Below are positions 24,501 through 36,112 of a DNA stretch of 62,565 bases, one piece after another; within the stretch, counting starts at the first letter, position 1, and every line of letters starts with the position of its first letter. A model generated the notes under the pieces. It did not search any database, was not told the DNA's origin, and was given only the letters and a program-made list of their open reading frames with translations. The stretch comes from Ichthyophthirius multifiliis. Its lineage: Eukaryota; Ciliophora; Oligohymenophorea; Hymenostomatida. The stretch spans positions 1 through 62,565 of the forward strand of contig NW_004087723.1 in NCBI RefSeq assembly GCF_000220395.1. Direction: 5' to 3'. Made by a program: the position numbers and the translations under genes.

Positions 24501-25530
24501 AATGTCAGGAAATCCTTACTATAATAATTTCCTATCTTATTTAAGTTTATAAATTTCCTCTCCTAAATAAAAAACTTAATCATCTTATTAAAAAATACTC
24601 AAAAGATCATCTAAATAATCTTTTTCGAACAAATAAAAGTCAAATTAATTAAAAATCATCAAAATAGCATAAATAGGATAGAAATTCCAAATTTTAACTT
24701 ATTAATATTCCTTTTCGAATATTTATTATTCTTCTTATATATTATTAGAGTCTCCAATTTTGGTTTTGGTCATAAATCCATTTATTTCTTCCAATTCTTA
24801 AATTCTCTAAAATGCATTCTATAAAGACATATCGAAATCTTCTTCTACACTTTCCAATGAAGGTTCTACAGTTATTCTTAAATACTTTATATCAAACCAT
24901 CCCTTTTTTTTAAGAAAACATATATTATATCTTTATAAATATCATATAATTTTTTTACAAATTTTTCATATGTAACATATTTATACTAGGCCCTTGTTTT
25001 GAAGTTTTATTTAAATATTTATAAGAAATCATCTGGAATTACGAAAGCATCTTTTTCTTTTATTTCATTTTTTTAATTTTTTTCATTTTAAAAAGAAGTT
25101 TTTTCATTCGTATTAATTTTCAAAATATCAAATATTATATACATTTAAGCATTATATTCTTTATTTTCTGTTAAATTTTTAGGTCTCCAGGGCCTTGTTT
25201 TTTCACCGATAAAAGTTTTCTAGTCTTCATTTTAAAAACGATAATTATATATTTTATCCCTACATTTCATAAAATACATATAAATATTTTTTTATTATTT
25301 CAAAGGAGGGTTTTTTCTAAAGTTAGATAATACAAGGTTAAATCTAATTATAGGGAATGTAAAAAGCATTGAGTTTTAATAAAATTAATTTAATTATCCA
25401 TTTAAGGCTTTATCGAGAATTTCACAATATATTTAATATAAAATTTTAGCATCATAATCAAATACTGAAATATTATTTTATTAATTTTCTTAGTTTATAT
25501 ATTTTAACTAATATTATTTAATTTTTTAAA

Positions 25531-25579
<49 letters not shown>

Positions 25580-27882
25580 ACTTAAGTTTAAATTTTTAAT
25601 GTTTCATAAGCTTTAAATTTTTTATCTTTAAAATCATTTGGTAAAATATCGAATAAAGCTTAAGATATATTAACTACAGGTAAATAAATATAAAATTTAT
25701 TAAAAATTAAATAATTCTCTAATATGATTATTTTAAGCATATTTTTAGACAACTTTTAAACATAATATTTGCTTTTTTTGTAATTTTTTAAAGAAAAGAT
25801 TTAATTAATTTTTAAAATTCTGGTATTTCAGTACTTGCCTTATAGAAAAAAAGCCTATGTTAACTAATTTTATTTAATGTATTTTTTAACAAATCAATAT
25901 TATTTTCAATTCTATAAATAACCAATTCCAATTTTTCAGTTTATTTTTTAAAAAGAGAATCTATTTCTTAAAAAAAAGAACTATAAGAAGTATTATTTAA
26001 GTTAGAAAAAGGCTTAAAAAGCTTATAGTCTTACAAGGTTTTTATTTAATCAAAAATAGACATCAAAATTTTATAAACCTCAGTTAAATTTCCAAAATGA
26101 GACAAAAATTACATATCAACAATTTCCACTTAAAAAAAATGTTATAATTCTTTGTATTTATTATCTGAATGATAAATAGTATTTATTTATTAATAATATG
26201 TTTATTTTTGATTATTTAGAATGCAATCTTATTATGTAAGATATATATTATCTTCATTATTATTATTTTTTTAGACATTTTTTTTATCAAAAAAAGTAGT
26301 TATTTCTATTGTTTTATTGAAATTTAATTATTATAAAATGTATTATCTATTATGTTTATAATAATATGTAGGTAAAAATTTTAAATAATAATTTTCTAAG
26401 CTTTAACAAGTTTACAAACCAAGGATAAATCTCATAATATAAAATTTATATTGTTAAAGTATATTTTCTATTACTTCTTGTTAATATTAAGATTTTGTTT
26501 CAACTTTTAAATTATTAAAAATTCTTTTTTATATACTGCTTAATAATTATTTTTTCATAAAGATGTTCATTTACTATGTTTTATTATTAATAAGTTCTTT
26601 TTGTTTTTTAATATTTTTAAAAATAATATTATATAAAATACTTTAAAGACTATCATTATATAATTTTTATTCTCTAATCTTATATGCATTATCGTATCTT
26701 TCTTAAAATTAAATTAAATTTTCGTTTTCTACAATTAAATTTAATCTTGTAACCTATATTTTATTTATATATTTTTTATAATATTTTTTCTTTATATTAA
26801 ATAAAAAAATAAATTAAGTTATACATCTTTAAATTATTTATTATCATTCCATTGTATTCTATATAAATTTTTATTTTTATCAAAATATAAAATTTAACAT
26901 GGTTTCCATGTCGATTTATTATTTAAAATATTCCATTTAGAAAATCCATTTAAAATAATTCCTTAATCTAATAAATCTAAAATTTATTCTTTTTCATAAT
27001 TATATTAATCATAAACTCTAGGAGGTTCATCTTTATAATTTTTAAGATTTTCAATTTTAATTTTTATTAAATCTTCTCCTATATCTTCATAAAAGACTTT
27101 TTATAAAACTAATGATGTATCAAATAATTTTTAACTATTTAAATAAATTTAGCTCAATTACTTTTTTTTTTTAGGAAAAATAAGATTTATAGATTAAGAT
27201 AAACGTAATTATTATTTTTCATCTTAAAAATTAATTTCTTAAGTATGATAAACATTAAACTTTTTTTAATCATTTAATAAAGTTGTATCTATTGTTTAAG
27301 CAATATAATCAGACGATAATGTATTATTTTTTTTAATCTGTTTTTCTAACTTTATAAATATAAATAAATATATATAAATAAATATTATATATATAAATAT
27401 ATATATATTATATTTATATATATTTTTTACTTATAATTTATATTAAGCTATATTAGGTCTATATTAAATATCTATATAATCTTTTTTATAATTTATTGAA
27501 GATTTCATTTTTTATTAGTTTAAATCTTTTAAATTCTATTTTTTATTTTTTATATATAAAAATATTTCTCTCTATTTATATAAATATGTACTGATAATGT
27601 TTTTTTAAGTTTTTCGGATTTTATTTGGAATAAATTTTAGTTTATATCTGTTTATACTCTAGATTTCTAATAAAAAATTTAATATATAAAAAAAAAATAT
27701 ATTTTATTTACTTATATTTTTAATTATCCTATAGCTGCTTTTTATTTTATCCCATATAAATCCCCTATGAAATTTTCCATTAATTATATAGCTTAACTTG
27801 GAAGTGAATCTATAAGTTTTTGATTTGAGTTTTAATTATTTTTTGAAAAATAGGATTAATTTTATTCATTATTATTTTTCAT
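8825..27882 (-). CDS. Divergent dynein heavy chain, AAA1 ATPase site lost
   Basis: ATG at 27880-27882 (MKNNNEQNQSYFSKNNQ...); exon 1 is 171 nt and the first intron, 27667-27711, is in phase. TGA at 8825-8827. In between, minus-strand exons with dynein order can be followed: N-terminal tail, linker (22.4-23.25 kb), AAA1 (20.6-21.9), AAA2 (19.8-20.3), AAA3 P-loop (18.7), AAA4 (16.6-16.9), stalk second helix (about 15.3-15.7), AAA5 (14.9-15.1), the post-AAA5 helix (14.4-14.6) and a C-terminal region (9.5-9.95). They are interrupted by A+T-only blocks that look like introns (about 13.92, 18.40, 20.5-20.6, 21.54, 22.35, 24.34, 25.55, 27.4 kb). AAA1 has no Walker A or B. Dyneins are microtubule motors of axonemes and intraflagellar or cytoplasmic transport; this one is too divergent for me to assign a class. 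Not every exon was resolved, and a split into two genes is not formally excluded. Confidence 0.8.
9550..9935 (-). other. Dynein heavy chain C-terminal region
   Basis: Reads LRDLDLLLGYLNDDIVLYNP, then ECIQNNKLPRNWNLASFLN and NKLFDPFGMICAFLIDYSES. This parallels the end of the dynein motor, where 'lP..W....(p/s)L.p....i..' is followed by 'FF.P..fl.a.lq'. It supports dynein identity independently of the AAA modules. Confidence 0.65.
12961..13200 (-). other. Ser/Glu-rich low-complexity insertion in the dynein gene
   Basis: Minus-strand frame: four Glu, then KQSSSYSSSEESQKEL followed by IENLQNFRPLRGKAATI. It lies between the AAA5 region and the C-terminal region. Its composition is unlike the rest and it is probably a surface loop. 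Confidence 0.45.
14880..15080 (-). other. Dynein AAA5 segment
   Basis: Reads QDPSHLTLNYLKINYQ, then TLDDVSLGNIKKYITQGQTL and ALVNPDDDLLKTLKNVF. This matches the dynein AAA5 pattern 'DPq..a..wi', 'l....y...le.ai..G..vlien'. The following exon reads FYFIQKTSLIQQYMIKLEKK, like the 'F..T..gLedQlL..vv..ErpdLe' helix that follows AAA5. Confidence 0.7.
15300..16300 (-). other. Dynein stalk region (second coiled-coil helix clearest)
   Basis: About 15360-15660 encodes an uninterrupted charged helix (QLTKEKLEHINEQVNLYVEQ, then NQLEKEYQKQIERNKQQEKQ) directly before AAA5, where the return helix of the microtubule-binding stalk should be. The first helix and the tip lie further upstream and were not resolved. 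Confidence 0.55.
16620..16885 (-). other. Dynein AAA4 segment
   Basis: Reads DDTIIILIINLNESQYLQKF, then NTTDLSMLINLIQKQQPQYN and ILNTLHNQIIQRLKIIFLP. It parallels AAA4 in dyneins: '...fl..in.lL..geip.Lf...' followed by 'F..rvr.nLhvvl..sp'. The Walker A portion was not located. Confidence 0.55.
18660..18790 (-). other. Dynein AAA3 P-loop segment
   Basis: Reads YNTKIILSSLPNQGKSTLIQ then RLLEN, a near-canonical Walker A (S-x-x-x-x-G-K-S-T). The preceding exon has FEEISSDFSQNILSTRELAR, resembling the region before AAA3. Assignment to AAA3 is from order along the gene. Confidence 0.6.
19790..20260 (-). other. Dynein AAA2 module with GKN Walker A
   Basis: GSPLKGKNTLIK at 20217-20252 sits at the AAA2 Walker A, with Asn where Ser or Thr is usual. 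It is followed by LLGEYKNDIWKEGIFEKMLN (dyneins: 'lyG..d....eW.dGl...ilr') and by KKDWIVFDCGNFQEKQGNLY (dyneins: 'W.vfDG.vd..wiE.lN..lDdn'). Confidence 0.7.
20640..21900 (-). other. Degenerate dynein AAA1 module
   Basis: About 21610-21820: SFEYLALPKFSLSN, like the opening 'yGfEYLG...rLviTpLT'. At 21343-21420 GGILLNTQNNLQT continues to LLSQLLAKQ. This aligns without gaps to 'GGAPAGPAGTGKT..kdLakaLAkq', so the P-loop glycines and lysine are replaced. Further on, QFLGALKGGNLLKYIFL stands where 'F.GL..sGaWacFDEFnri' holds Walker B; Asp-Glu is missing. ISALSQVIFNIRKTI and ACFFISYNQYTLNQ match 'ls.vaqQl..i..a' and 'FiTMNPGYAGR', keeping the sensor Asn but losing the GYAGR signature. Confidence 0.7.
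22384..23250 (-). other. Dynein linker (N2) region
   Basis: One long frame reads KMFQIVFSIQETLMITSPFF, VDFIPDIKGTKNKNINLCFK, QQIRDQCNRLYFVSDQSLVK and IDSEQEYYIINCIDNFNEET. It parallels the linker pattern: 'W..lq..w..l..iF', 'e...F..id..w...m', 'L..yLe.KR..FpRFyFlsndeLl.iLs', then a motif like 'm.S.egE.v.f'. Key Arg/Phe residues before the 'FvSd' motif are replaced. Confidence 0.65.
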
Positions 27883-28749
27883 ATTTTTATAATAATTACT
27901 TTTTTGTATATATTATTATTTTTTATATTTCAAAATATTTTTATTTTATATTTTTGCTATAAAAATATAATTGAAAAGGATAAATAAATAATCTTCTGTA
28001 AAATTATAATTAAATTATAAATTTTTATATATATTAATAGTTTATAATATTTTCTTATTATAATTATAACTTCATATAAATCTAAACATTTATATTAAAT
28101 CTTTTTAATCATCTATCAATTTTTTTTTTGAACAATTATATTATTTATATTTTTAAAAAAAAAACGTATTTATGTATTTAAAAATAAAAATATTTAATTT
28201 TTTTATAAGCTATTATATATTTAGAGTCTAACCTTTTTTTTATATAAATAAATATTTATTTACTTATATATTTATTTTATTTTGAATATTAAAAATGGTT
28301 AGAATAAATTTATGAGTATAATATTTATAAATACATAAATTTTATTAATAAAATTTAAATATTATATTAATCAAAATTTAAATTATTAATGTTAGATAAC
28401 AAATAAATTTTAAATATTAATTGTTTATTATAATTATTTTACATTTAAATATTATATATTTATTAATATACATACATTTATTAAATAATCTTATAATATA
28501 ATATAATATCTTTTTAAATCTTTTAAATAAATCACTTTAAACTTACAAGAAAAAAATATAAATACCATTTTAAATATAAATGTTCATTAAAATATGTACA
28601 TATTTTATTTTTATTTTTTTTTAAAAAAAAATTAAATATTAAAAGGATAAATCTAAAAAAAAAAAAAATATATATATATATATATTTATAATATAAAAAG
28701 ATAAGACTAAATATAAACTAAAAACTAAAAAAAATAAAAAAAAATATAA
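27883..28749. other. Divergent promoter region between dynein and SPB1
   Basis: Head-to-head spacer of about 870 bp, nearly pure A+T, with TAAATA words and A-tracts immediately before the SPB1 ATG. It must carry both promoters; no recognisable element stands out. Confidence 0.6.
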
Positions 28750-31528
28750 ATGGTAAAAAAACAAAAGTAAGGAAAAGGCCGTAAAGATATTCATTATAGA
28801 ATGGCAAAAGAAAGTGGATATCGTTCCCGTGCCTGTTTTAAATTAATTCAAATAAATAAAAAATACAGCTTTTTAGAAAAGGCTAATGCCGTAATTGATT
28901 TATGTGCTGCCCCAGGAGGTTGGTTATAAGTAGTTTAAAAATTCAGTCCTATAACATGTAAGAAAATCGGATTAGATTTGGTCCCTATTAAAGCTATTCC
29001 AGGTGTAAAAACATTCGTATAAGATATTACTACCCCTCAATGTTATTAGCTATTAAAAAAAGAATTAAATGGGATAAAGGCAGATGTTGTATTAAATGAT
29101 GGTGCCCCAAATATCGGCTCAAACTGGTAAAAAGATGCGTTTTCATAAACTGAATTGACTTTATGTGCATTAAAATTAGCATGTAATTTTCTTACTAAAG
29201 GCGGAATATTCGTCACTAAGGTCTTTCGTTCAAAAGATTACAATGCATTAGTATGGGTATGCAAGAAGTTCTTCAAAACCATTGAAGCGAACAAGCCAAA
29301 AGCTTCAAGATTCTAATCAGCGGAAATATTTTTAGTATGTTCTGACTTTATAGCTCCTGATTTCATCGATGATAAACTTTTCGAAATAAAATACATCTTC
29401 AAAGACACTGAGGATGATTATTATACAAATTAAGTATAACACGAAGTAAATTCAATTGATAAAATTATGCAAAAAAGAAGAAAAAGAGTCGGATATGCCG
29501 ATGATGTTAAATAAACAGTTTTTTAAGCGATTCCTTTCGCAGAATTTGTTAATGTAAATAACCCTTTTGCTGTTTTTTTAACACATAATGCTATATCTTT
29601 TAATACTTAAGTTGATAAAAATCTCTTAAATGTAGCTCAGGGACCTGAAGATTGGAAAGAGTTATGTGAAGATATACTAGTTTTGGGAAAAAGAGATATA
29701 GCTAAGCTTATTAAATGGAGAAACAAAATATAACATTCTTAAAAAAAATAGAGATAATAATTAAAAGCAACTTCAGGAAAACAAAATGAAGAAAATTCTG
29801 AAAATGACCAAATTTCCGAAATAGAAGAAATAGATGAATATGAGGAAAATTCTGGAAATGAAGAAGCTTCTGAAAATGATGAAATTTCTGAAGAAGAAGA
29901 AGAAGAAAAAGAAGAAAAAGATGAAATTTCTAATAGTAATAGTGATTTATAGAAAGAAATATAAGAAGTATAAAAGCAAGAATTAAATAAATAAAGAAAA
30001 CAAAGAGCTAAATAGGCTAAAGAACTATAAAAATAAGCCGTAACATCCGAATTTGCGAATAATATTGGAGACGAGGAATTATTTTCAGCTATAGAGCATA
30101 GAGATTTAATGAAATTAGATTATATAGACCTAGGTAATGAAGATGATTAAAAAGTACCAAAGATTTCCAAAATAATTTCTTTTAAAAATAACCGAGAGCT
30201 TGAGTAGAATCTTGAAGGTATTTACGAATAAAAAAAGTTAAAATAATAAGCTATAAAGGCCAAAAAAATGACCGAAAATAAAGAAAAAGATATCGAACTT
30301 ACTTAAAAAAATAACATGGAAGTATAAGGATTAAATAATACAAATAATAACGTAGTTTATGAAGAAAATTAAATATAAGGTTTAATTAAAAAACGTAAAT
30401 GGTTCAATAATGAACTTCTAGAAGATGAAATGACTTCCGAAGACGAAAAAAGCAATGATTTAGAAAAAGGTGAACTTTTTAATGGCAAGGAGTTTATAAA
30501 CCCACTAAAAAAAACTAACCTTATATCAAAAAAAGAAGACGATGAAGATTCTCAATAAGATGATGAAAATTATCATTCATAATAAAATTAATTTTTAGAT
30601 TTAAATGATGATAATATTTATATTAAAAAACGTAAATAAAAAGATTTATTTGAAAATTATGATATAGATCCTAATGAAAAAGTTCCTGGTGAACTTTCCG
30701 ATGATGAAGCCTATATAATCAAAGTCCCTAAAACTGATATGGAAAAAAGAAGAAGAGCATTAAAAAGGGCTGAAAAAAAAAAACTATTAAAACTAATGAT
30801 GGAAATGCAGTGCCTACAATAGACCATTTAGATAATAAGATAGAAATTGTACCCTAATAAGAAGATTTTGATATTGATACATTAGCTGAAACGATAGCTT
30901 TGGCCAAAAAAATGTAAAGAAAAAGAGCGCGAGAAGATATTATAGACTCTACTTATTCAAAATATGCATTTGAAGATTAAGACAATTTACCTCTATGGTT
31001 TAGAGAAGATGAAGAAAAGCATTATTTTAAACATTTACCAATTACTAAGGAAGAAATTTAATCAGAAAAAGATAAAATTATGAGCATAAATAGAAGAGCA
31101 CCTAAAAAAGTAAATATATTTATAATACAATTAATAAAATAATTTATATAAATATATATATATATTTTTGTATTTTTATGTAGATTTTAGAAGCCAAAAT
31201 TAGAAATTATAAAAGAATGGAAAAGAAAATGAAAAAAGCTTAAAAAAGGGCAAACTTTTTAATGGAATAAGAAGGTATTCCAGAATAAATGAAACTTAGA
31301 TAAGTTAAATAATTATACACTAAGGAAAAAAAAGGACTCAAAGAAGAAAAAAAATATGTATTTTCGAAAAAAGGATCAAGTAATGGAAAAGGGAAAAATT
31401 CTAGATCTTAAAAATTTGTGGATAAAAGATTAAGGAAAGATACTAGAAGTTAGAAAAGAGCATTATAAAAAGGAGGAAGTAAAAGAAGATAAATAAAAAG
31501 ACATAAACCTAATAAATAAAAACATTGA
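28750..31528 (+). CDS. SPB1: AdoMet-dependent rRNA methyltransferase Spb1 / FTSJ3
   Basis: ATG at 28750; TGA at 31526-31528; one intron 31110-31183 (74 nt, TAG). About 900 aa (yeast Spb1 841). The N-terminal RrmJ/FtsJ domain has the AdoMet motif [11 protein letters not shown] and the K-D-K-E tetrad visible in [38 protein letters not shown] and [11 protein letters not shown]. It is followed by an acidic Glu-rich stretch, the conserved core [15 protein letters not shown]...[10 protein letters not shown] and [14 protein letters not shown], and a basic C-terminus with [17 protein letters not shown]. Spb1 2'-O-methylates a guanosine of the large-subunit rRNA A-loop in pre-60S particles in the nucleolus. 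An A11 run at 30773-30783 puts the two halves out of frame by one base. Since the family is essential and both halves are conserved, an uncounted A is the likeliest reason. Confidence 0.95.
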
Positions 31529-32008
31529 AATAATAAATAATTATATATATTTTATTTATATATATTTTAGAGTTTTATATAATTAAATAAGAATATTATT
31601 TTAAAATTATTTATTTTTGTAAAAAAAATATTTTAAATATTAATATTATTATATTATATATTTTTATATTAAAATTTTTATTTTTTTAAGTATATTTATA
31701 TATTTATAGTTAAACTAAAAATGTATAAATAAATTTAAGATAAATATAATAAATAAAAAAAATAAAAAAAACATATAATTTATTATTTAATATATGGTTT
31801 TTTATCTTTTTAAATATAAAAAAAAAAATTGAATCAAAAAATAAATTTAGAATTCTTTTTAAGTAGAATTTTAATAAAAGAATATTAAATTTATATATTC
31901 ATATATGAAATTAAATATTTTATTTATATATATATATATTTTATTTTTCTAAATAAAAATAATATTAAATAATATCTAAATATAAATTTATTAAATTAAA
32001 AAAAAAAA
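31529..32008. other. A+T-rich intergenic spacer
   Basis: Between two plus-strand genes; homopolymers and TATATA words only. No gene or RNA recognised. Confidence 0.65.
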
Positions 32009-32764
32009 ATGGAATTTTTTGTTTTTAATTTAAAATTAACATTATTTATAGTATTAATATACACTGGATATTTAAAAATTAACTATCCTTAACCTGAAGA
32101 AAAACAACTTTACATTAAAGTACTTAATAAAATTGAGCAACAAATAAATTAGATGCAACAAAGCTTTTTGTCTTAATAACAATCATAATTTTTGAAATTT
32201 AAAATAAACCCTAAATTTGACTTTGTAAGAAATATTGGAATTTTATATATAATTAGTGGTTGCACAGCTTTATTCTCTCCTAATATTTTGACTAAATTTT
32301 ATATTTTATTCTTTTTGTTAAATATTATGCTATAATTAACTTAAGATTCTTTTAATTTTTCTATGGAAAAATATGTCTAAATAGGTTCTTTTTTAGGATT
32401 TTTACTGCTTGCAGTTTTTGATAAAAACTAAAAAAAAGATATATAATAATAACCTGAAGTTATGATAAAATAAAAAAGTTCAAAAAAAAAAAAACAATAA
32501 GAAAAAAATGACGAATAATAAAAATTAAATTTTGAATTATAAAAAAATGATTAATATAAATAAAATGAAAAAAATTTATAATAAAATGAAGAAAATTACT
32601 AATATAATGAAGAAAAAGATTAATATAATAATATAAATAAAAATAATTAAGAAACTTAAGTATAAGAAAAATAAGAAATTACTAAATTTAAGGTTGATGA
32701 TGATGGATTTTTTGTAATTCCTAAAAAAAGTAAAAAAGAAATAGGAAAAAAAAAAACTAATTGA
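32009..32764 (+). CDS. Small multi-span membrane protein with Lys/Gln-rich tail
   Basis: Single-exon frame of 252 codons (251 aa), A-rich leader just before the ATG, TGA at 32762-32764. An N-terminal hydrophobic helix (about residues 3-22, FVFNLKLTLFIVLIYTGYL) is followed by a polar, Gln-rich helix. Two to three further membrane segments lie between residues about 73 and 137 (NIGILYIISGCTALFSPNIL, KFYILFFLLNIML, VQIGSFLGFLLLAVF). The last 110 residues are hydrophilic Lys/Asn/Gln repeats ending FKVDDDGFFVIPKKSKK. The four-helix layout is vaguely like DoxX/TMEM35 proteins, but no diagnostic motif is present. I do not recognise it. Confidence 0.8.
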
Positions 32765-32975
32765 TATAATTTTGAAATGTTATTATATTTATTTATTAAT
32801 ATTTTAAAAAATTTTATTTTTTCTATTTTTTCTTTTTTTATTTATAAAAATAAATAAATTATAAATAATTTAAAATAAATTTATAATAGAAAATTATTTA
32901 ATAAAAAAATTATATATAAATAATTTAAATGATATTTAAATAATATTAATAAAAAAAAATTAATATATATAAATA

Positions 32976-33016
<41 letters not shown>

Positions 33017-33840
33017 TATTATTATTTTTATTATTATTAATATTAATATTATTATATTTATTAATAATATTTATTATATTTTTTTTCAATTTCAAATTTA
33101 TATATATATTTTATTTTATTTTTAATACATTTAAAAAAAACTTGTTAGTTTTAATTTTTTTGTATTTTTTTGATATTAATATTTTTTATTGAATTATTAT
33201 TTTTTTCTTATTTTCTTTTATTTATTTATTTAAATAATTTAAAATTTAGATATTATAGTAATTTTATATATTATATCATTATAGAGAAAAAATAATAAGA
33301 ACATAATAAATAATATTATCTATTAAAATATTTTTTCTTTTTTATATTTTTTTTAATATATAGAAAAATTAATTATATTATAATAATATATTAAATGCCT
33401 GAATTTTTTTAATATTATATTTTATCTTTTTTAAAAACGTTTATATAATATAAATCAAATATTATTTTTTTTAGTTCCAATTAATATATCTTAATTGATT
33501 TTATATTTATTTAAAAATAGCAAATATAGAATTTATATTAATCTAAATAAACTGAAAAACCTTTAAAAGAGGGTAATTTATTTTATTATTATAATATAAT
33601 TTATACACATAGAGAAATATATAAGTAGAAAAAAAAAAATATTTTAAATTTAACTTAAAAAATTTATATAATTCTTAAATTTAATAATTAAACGTAAAAA
33701 AGAAAAACTCCAATTTTATCGAAATTATTAATTTATAATTAACATTAATTTATTTATTATAAAATTTAAAAAAGAAAATATTAATAGAAAAATATAATAA
33801 TTAACAATCAACAAAAAGCAAGAAAGGAAAAATATAAAAA
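32765..33840. other. Intergenic spacer with ATT repeat
   Basis: About 1 kb of A+T-only sequence holding an (ATT)n run at about 32980-33013. No open, protein-like frame was seen on either strand. Confidence 0.6.
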
Positions 33841-35893
33841 ATGAAAATAATAATTTTAACTCTAATATTAATATTAACATAAGTTAAAACATAAGATAAC
33901 TGTAATATATGTTATAAGCAAGACCAATAATGGAAATGCGATTAACCAAAAGATTACTAAAAAGAAATAACATTTTGTGAATATCCATGCTAGTAAGTTA
34001 ATTAGGTTTTATAATGTTCAAAATCAGCTTAATGTAAAATAATTAATTTTTATATATTTATAATAAAAAAAGTAACATCATTAGCATTACCAATTGTCTA
34101 AACTTTAAAATTTTAAGTAACTTAGGAATTTTAATTAGCCTGCTAAGTTGATTCATCTAGATGGAATATTAATAATCAATAATAAGTTAATAATTATTAA
34201 TATCTATCAGATTGTAATGGATTTTGTTTGTTTGGATCATTTGATAATAACAGTTTTATCGAAAAATAATATTAAGTAGAAGTTGATAATCATTTCAGTA
34301 TCTAAATTTCATTCGATTTATATTTTTAAGATTTATCAGGTAAAAAAAATTAAAAAAAAAAAAAAATATTAAAAAAAAAAAAAAAAAGCTTATTAATATC
34401 TTGGCGTTTATTTAGAAAATGAATAAAGTAAAAAATAAAAAAAAAAAAAAAAAATTAAATTTAAAAAAAAAAAAAAGTTTACTAAACTTCATTAACCACA
34501 ACAATACCTCTAGACCTTCAAGTCTGCAATCAACACCTAAAAAAAATAAACATCTACAAATAATACACAACCTAATAATTTAAATTAAAACTCTAATCAT
34601 ATGGTGAAAATAAAAGTAATAAAAAAATACACTATATATGTAAATAAATATAAAAAAAAAGCTAAATATTCTATCAAAAACTTAGTAATATTAGTCGAAT
34701 ATAACAAGTGTCATGATAGTTGTAATTGTCTCCCAAATACTTCAATTTGTACCTCTTGTAGAGCTTAAAACTCATAATTATCTTAAAATTCAAAATACTG
34801 TGAATGCTCCTAAGGTTATTTTTTCGATAATATTTTAACCGAAAAATTTCCAATGTATTTCCTTAGATCTATAATAATAATAATGTCCTTTATAATTAAA
34901 AACCAATTATGGTTAAATAAAAGTCCAGACATATTCCTTATTAATAGATAATGATTAAACTTTGCAAATAACTTCCGAAATAAACTGGAATTCTGCAAAT
35001 ATAGCCTCTTAATGTCGTCAATATAGTACTTTGGTATTATCTTATTTCGAGAATCTTAAATATATGCAAATACCACCTGAATATATTAAAATTACAAATT
35101 AAAATAGACTCCAAGCCTAAATCCCTCTCAAAGATATTACCGAAAAAAACTCTTTAACCCTATAAACATTTAAGAACCAAACAATTTCTCCTTAAATTTA
35201 GGAATAATACTCATATAATCGATATAAACACCAAATGCTAATTAAAATCAACTCGTTCATTAATTCGAAGTGAAAGTTTCGGGTAAAACAGTCATTTCTT
35301 TAGACTAAAATGTGATTACATCTGAAGATTGTGACCTAAAATCAACAACTTCTAAATGCTTTGTAGTGGCTGATTTAGATACTCGAGGTTTTATTTGTGA
35401 AGATAAATCCTGTTTACAATAGAAGAAATTACCTCTTTATTTCGTTGGAGAATAACTATATCTAACTATATTCTTATTAGACAACACTTACACTAAAAAA
35501 TTCTAGCTAAACCAAGTTATTTTAAAAGTAGATGAACAAGTATTTAATTACACACAATTACTAACGTAAATAATATCGTCTGAATATGGAAAAATAATTC
35601 TTGCAATTAATCTTTTATATCCTTCGGTTAAAAGTACTATTTAAGTTTATTTATATATTAATACAAATAATGACGCTTCTTTAAGAAATTTAAATGATAT
35701 TTAAATGAATTAAAATTTCGTAAAAAAAGATTTTTAGTTTGTTGTTTTTGAAAAAAAAATGATTTAATAAAAAAGTACAGGTAATATAGATAATTAAGTA
35801 ATATAAAATTCTAAATTTATTGATAATGAAAATAACGGAAATTTATAGAAGTTCTTTATATATATTTTATGGACTTTTATAATTATATTATGA
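33841..35893 (+). CDS. Secreted Cys-rich surface-type protein, several introns
   Basis: ATG at 33841 begins a classical signal peptide (MKIIILTLILILTQVKTQ) followed by a Cys-rich ectodomain (DNCNICYKQ, FCEYPCQ, CNGFCLFGSFDNN). After A-rich introns (about 34338-34390 and 34430-34480, and one near 34610-34700) comes ILVEYNKCHDSCNCLPN then SICTSCRAQ and YCECSQGYFFDN. The C-H-D-S-C motif followed by C-x-x-C pairs is typical of large families of Tetrahymena and Paramecium surface/secreted proteins with furin/IGFBP-like Cys repeats. The C-terminal part ends in a hydrophobic segment (FFIYILWTFIIIL) just before TGA at 35891-35893, a likely membrane anchor or GPI signal. Two frame changes (near 34830 and 35230) have no GT-AG explanation. 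They may be indels or a decaying gene. Confidence 0.7.
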
Positions 35894-36112
35894 GAATATT
35901 CATTATTATAATTTATTTTAAGCATAAAAAATATAAATAATTAATTGTATAAATTTATGTTTAACAATAATTTAATATTCAAAAATTTAAAAATATAAAA
36001 AAAATAAATAAATATAAAAATACAAAAATTATAAATATTTATATATGTATAAAAAATATATATAAATATATTTAAATAAATATAAATATACATAATTAAT
36101 TTATATTAATAA

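Noticed and set aside
30773-30783. Programmed ribosomal frameshifting at the SPB1 A-run
   Set aside because: Programmed shifts are common in Euplotes but not in oligohymenophoreans, and there is no stop-codon context here. A miscounted homopolymer is simpler.
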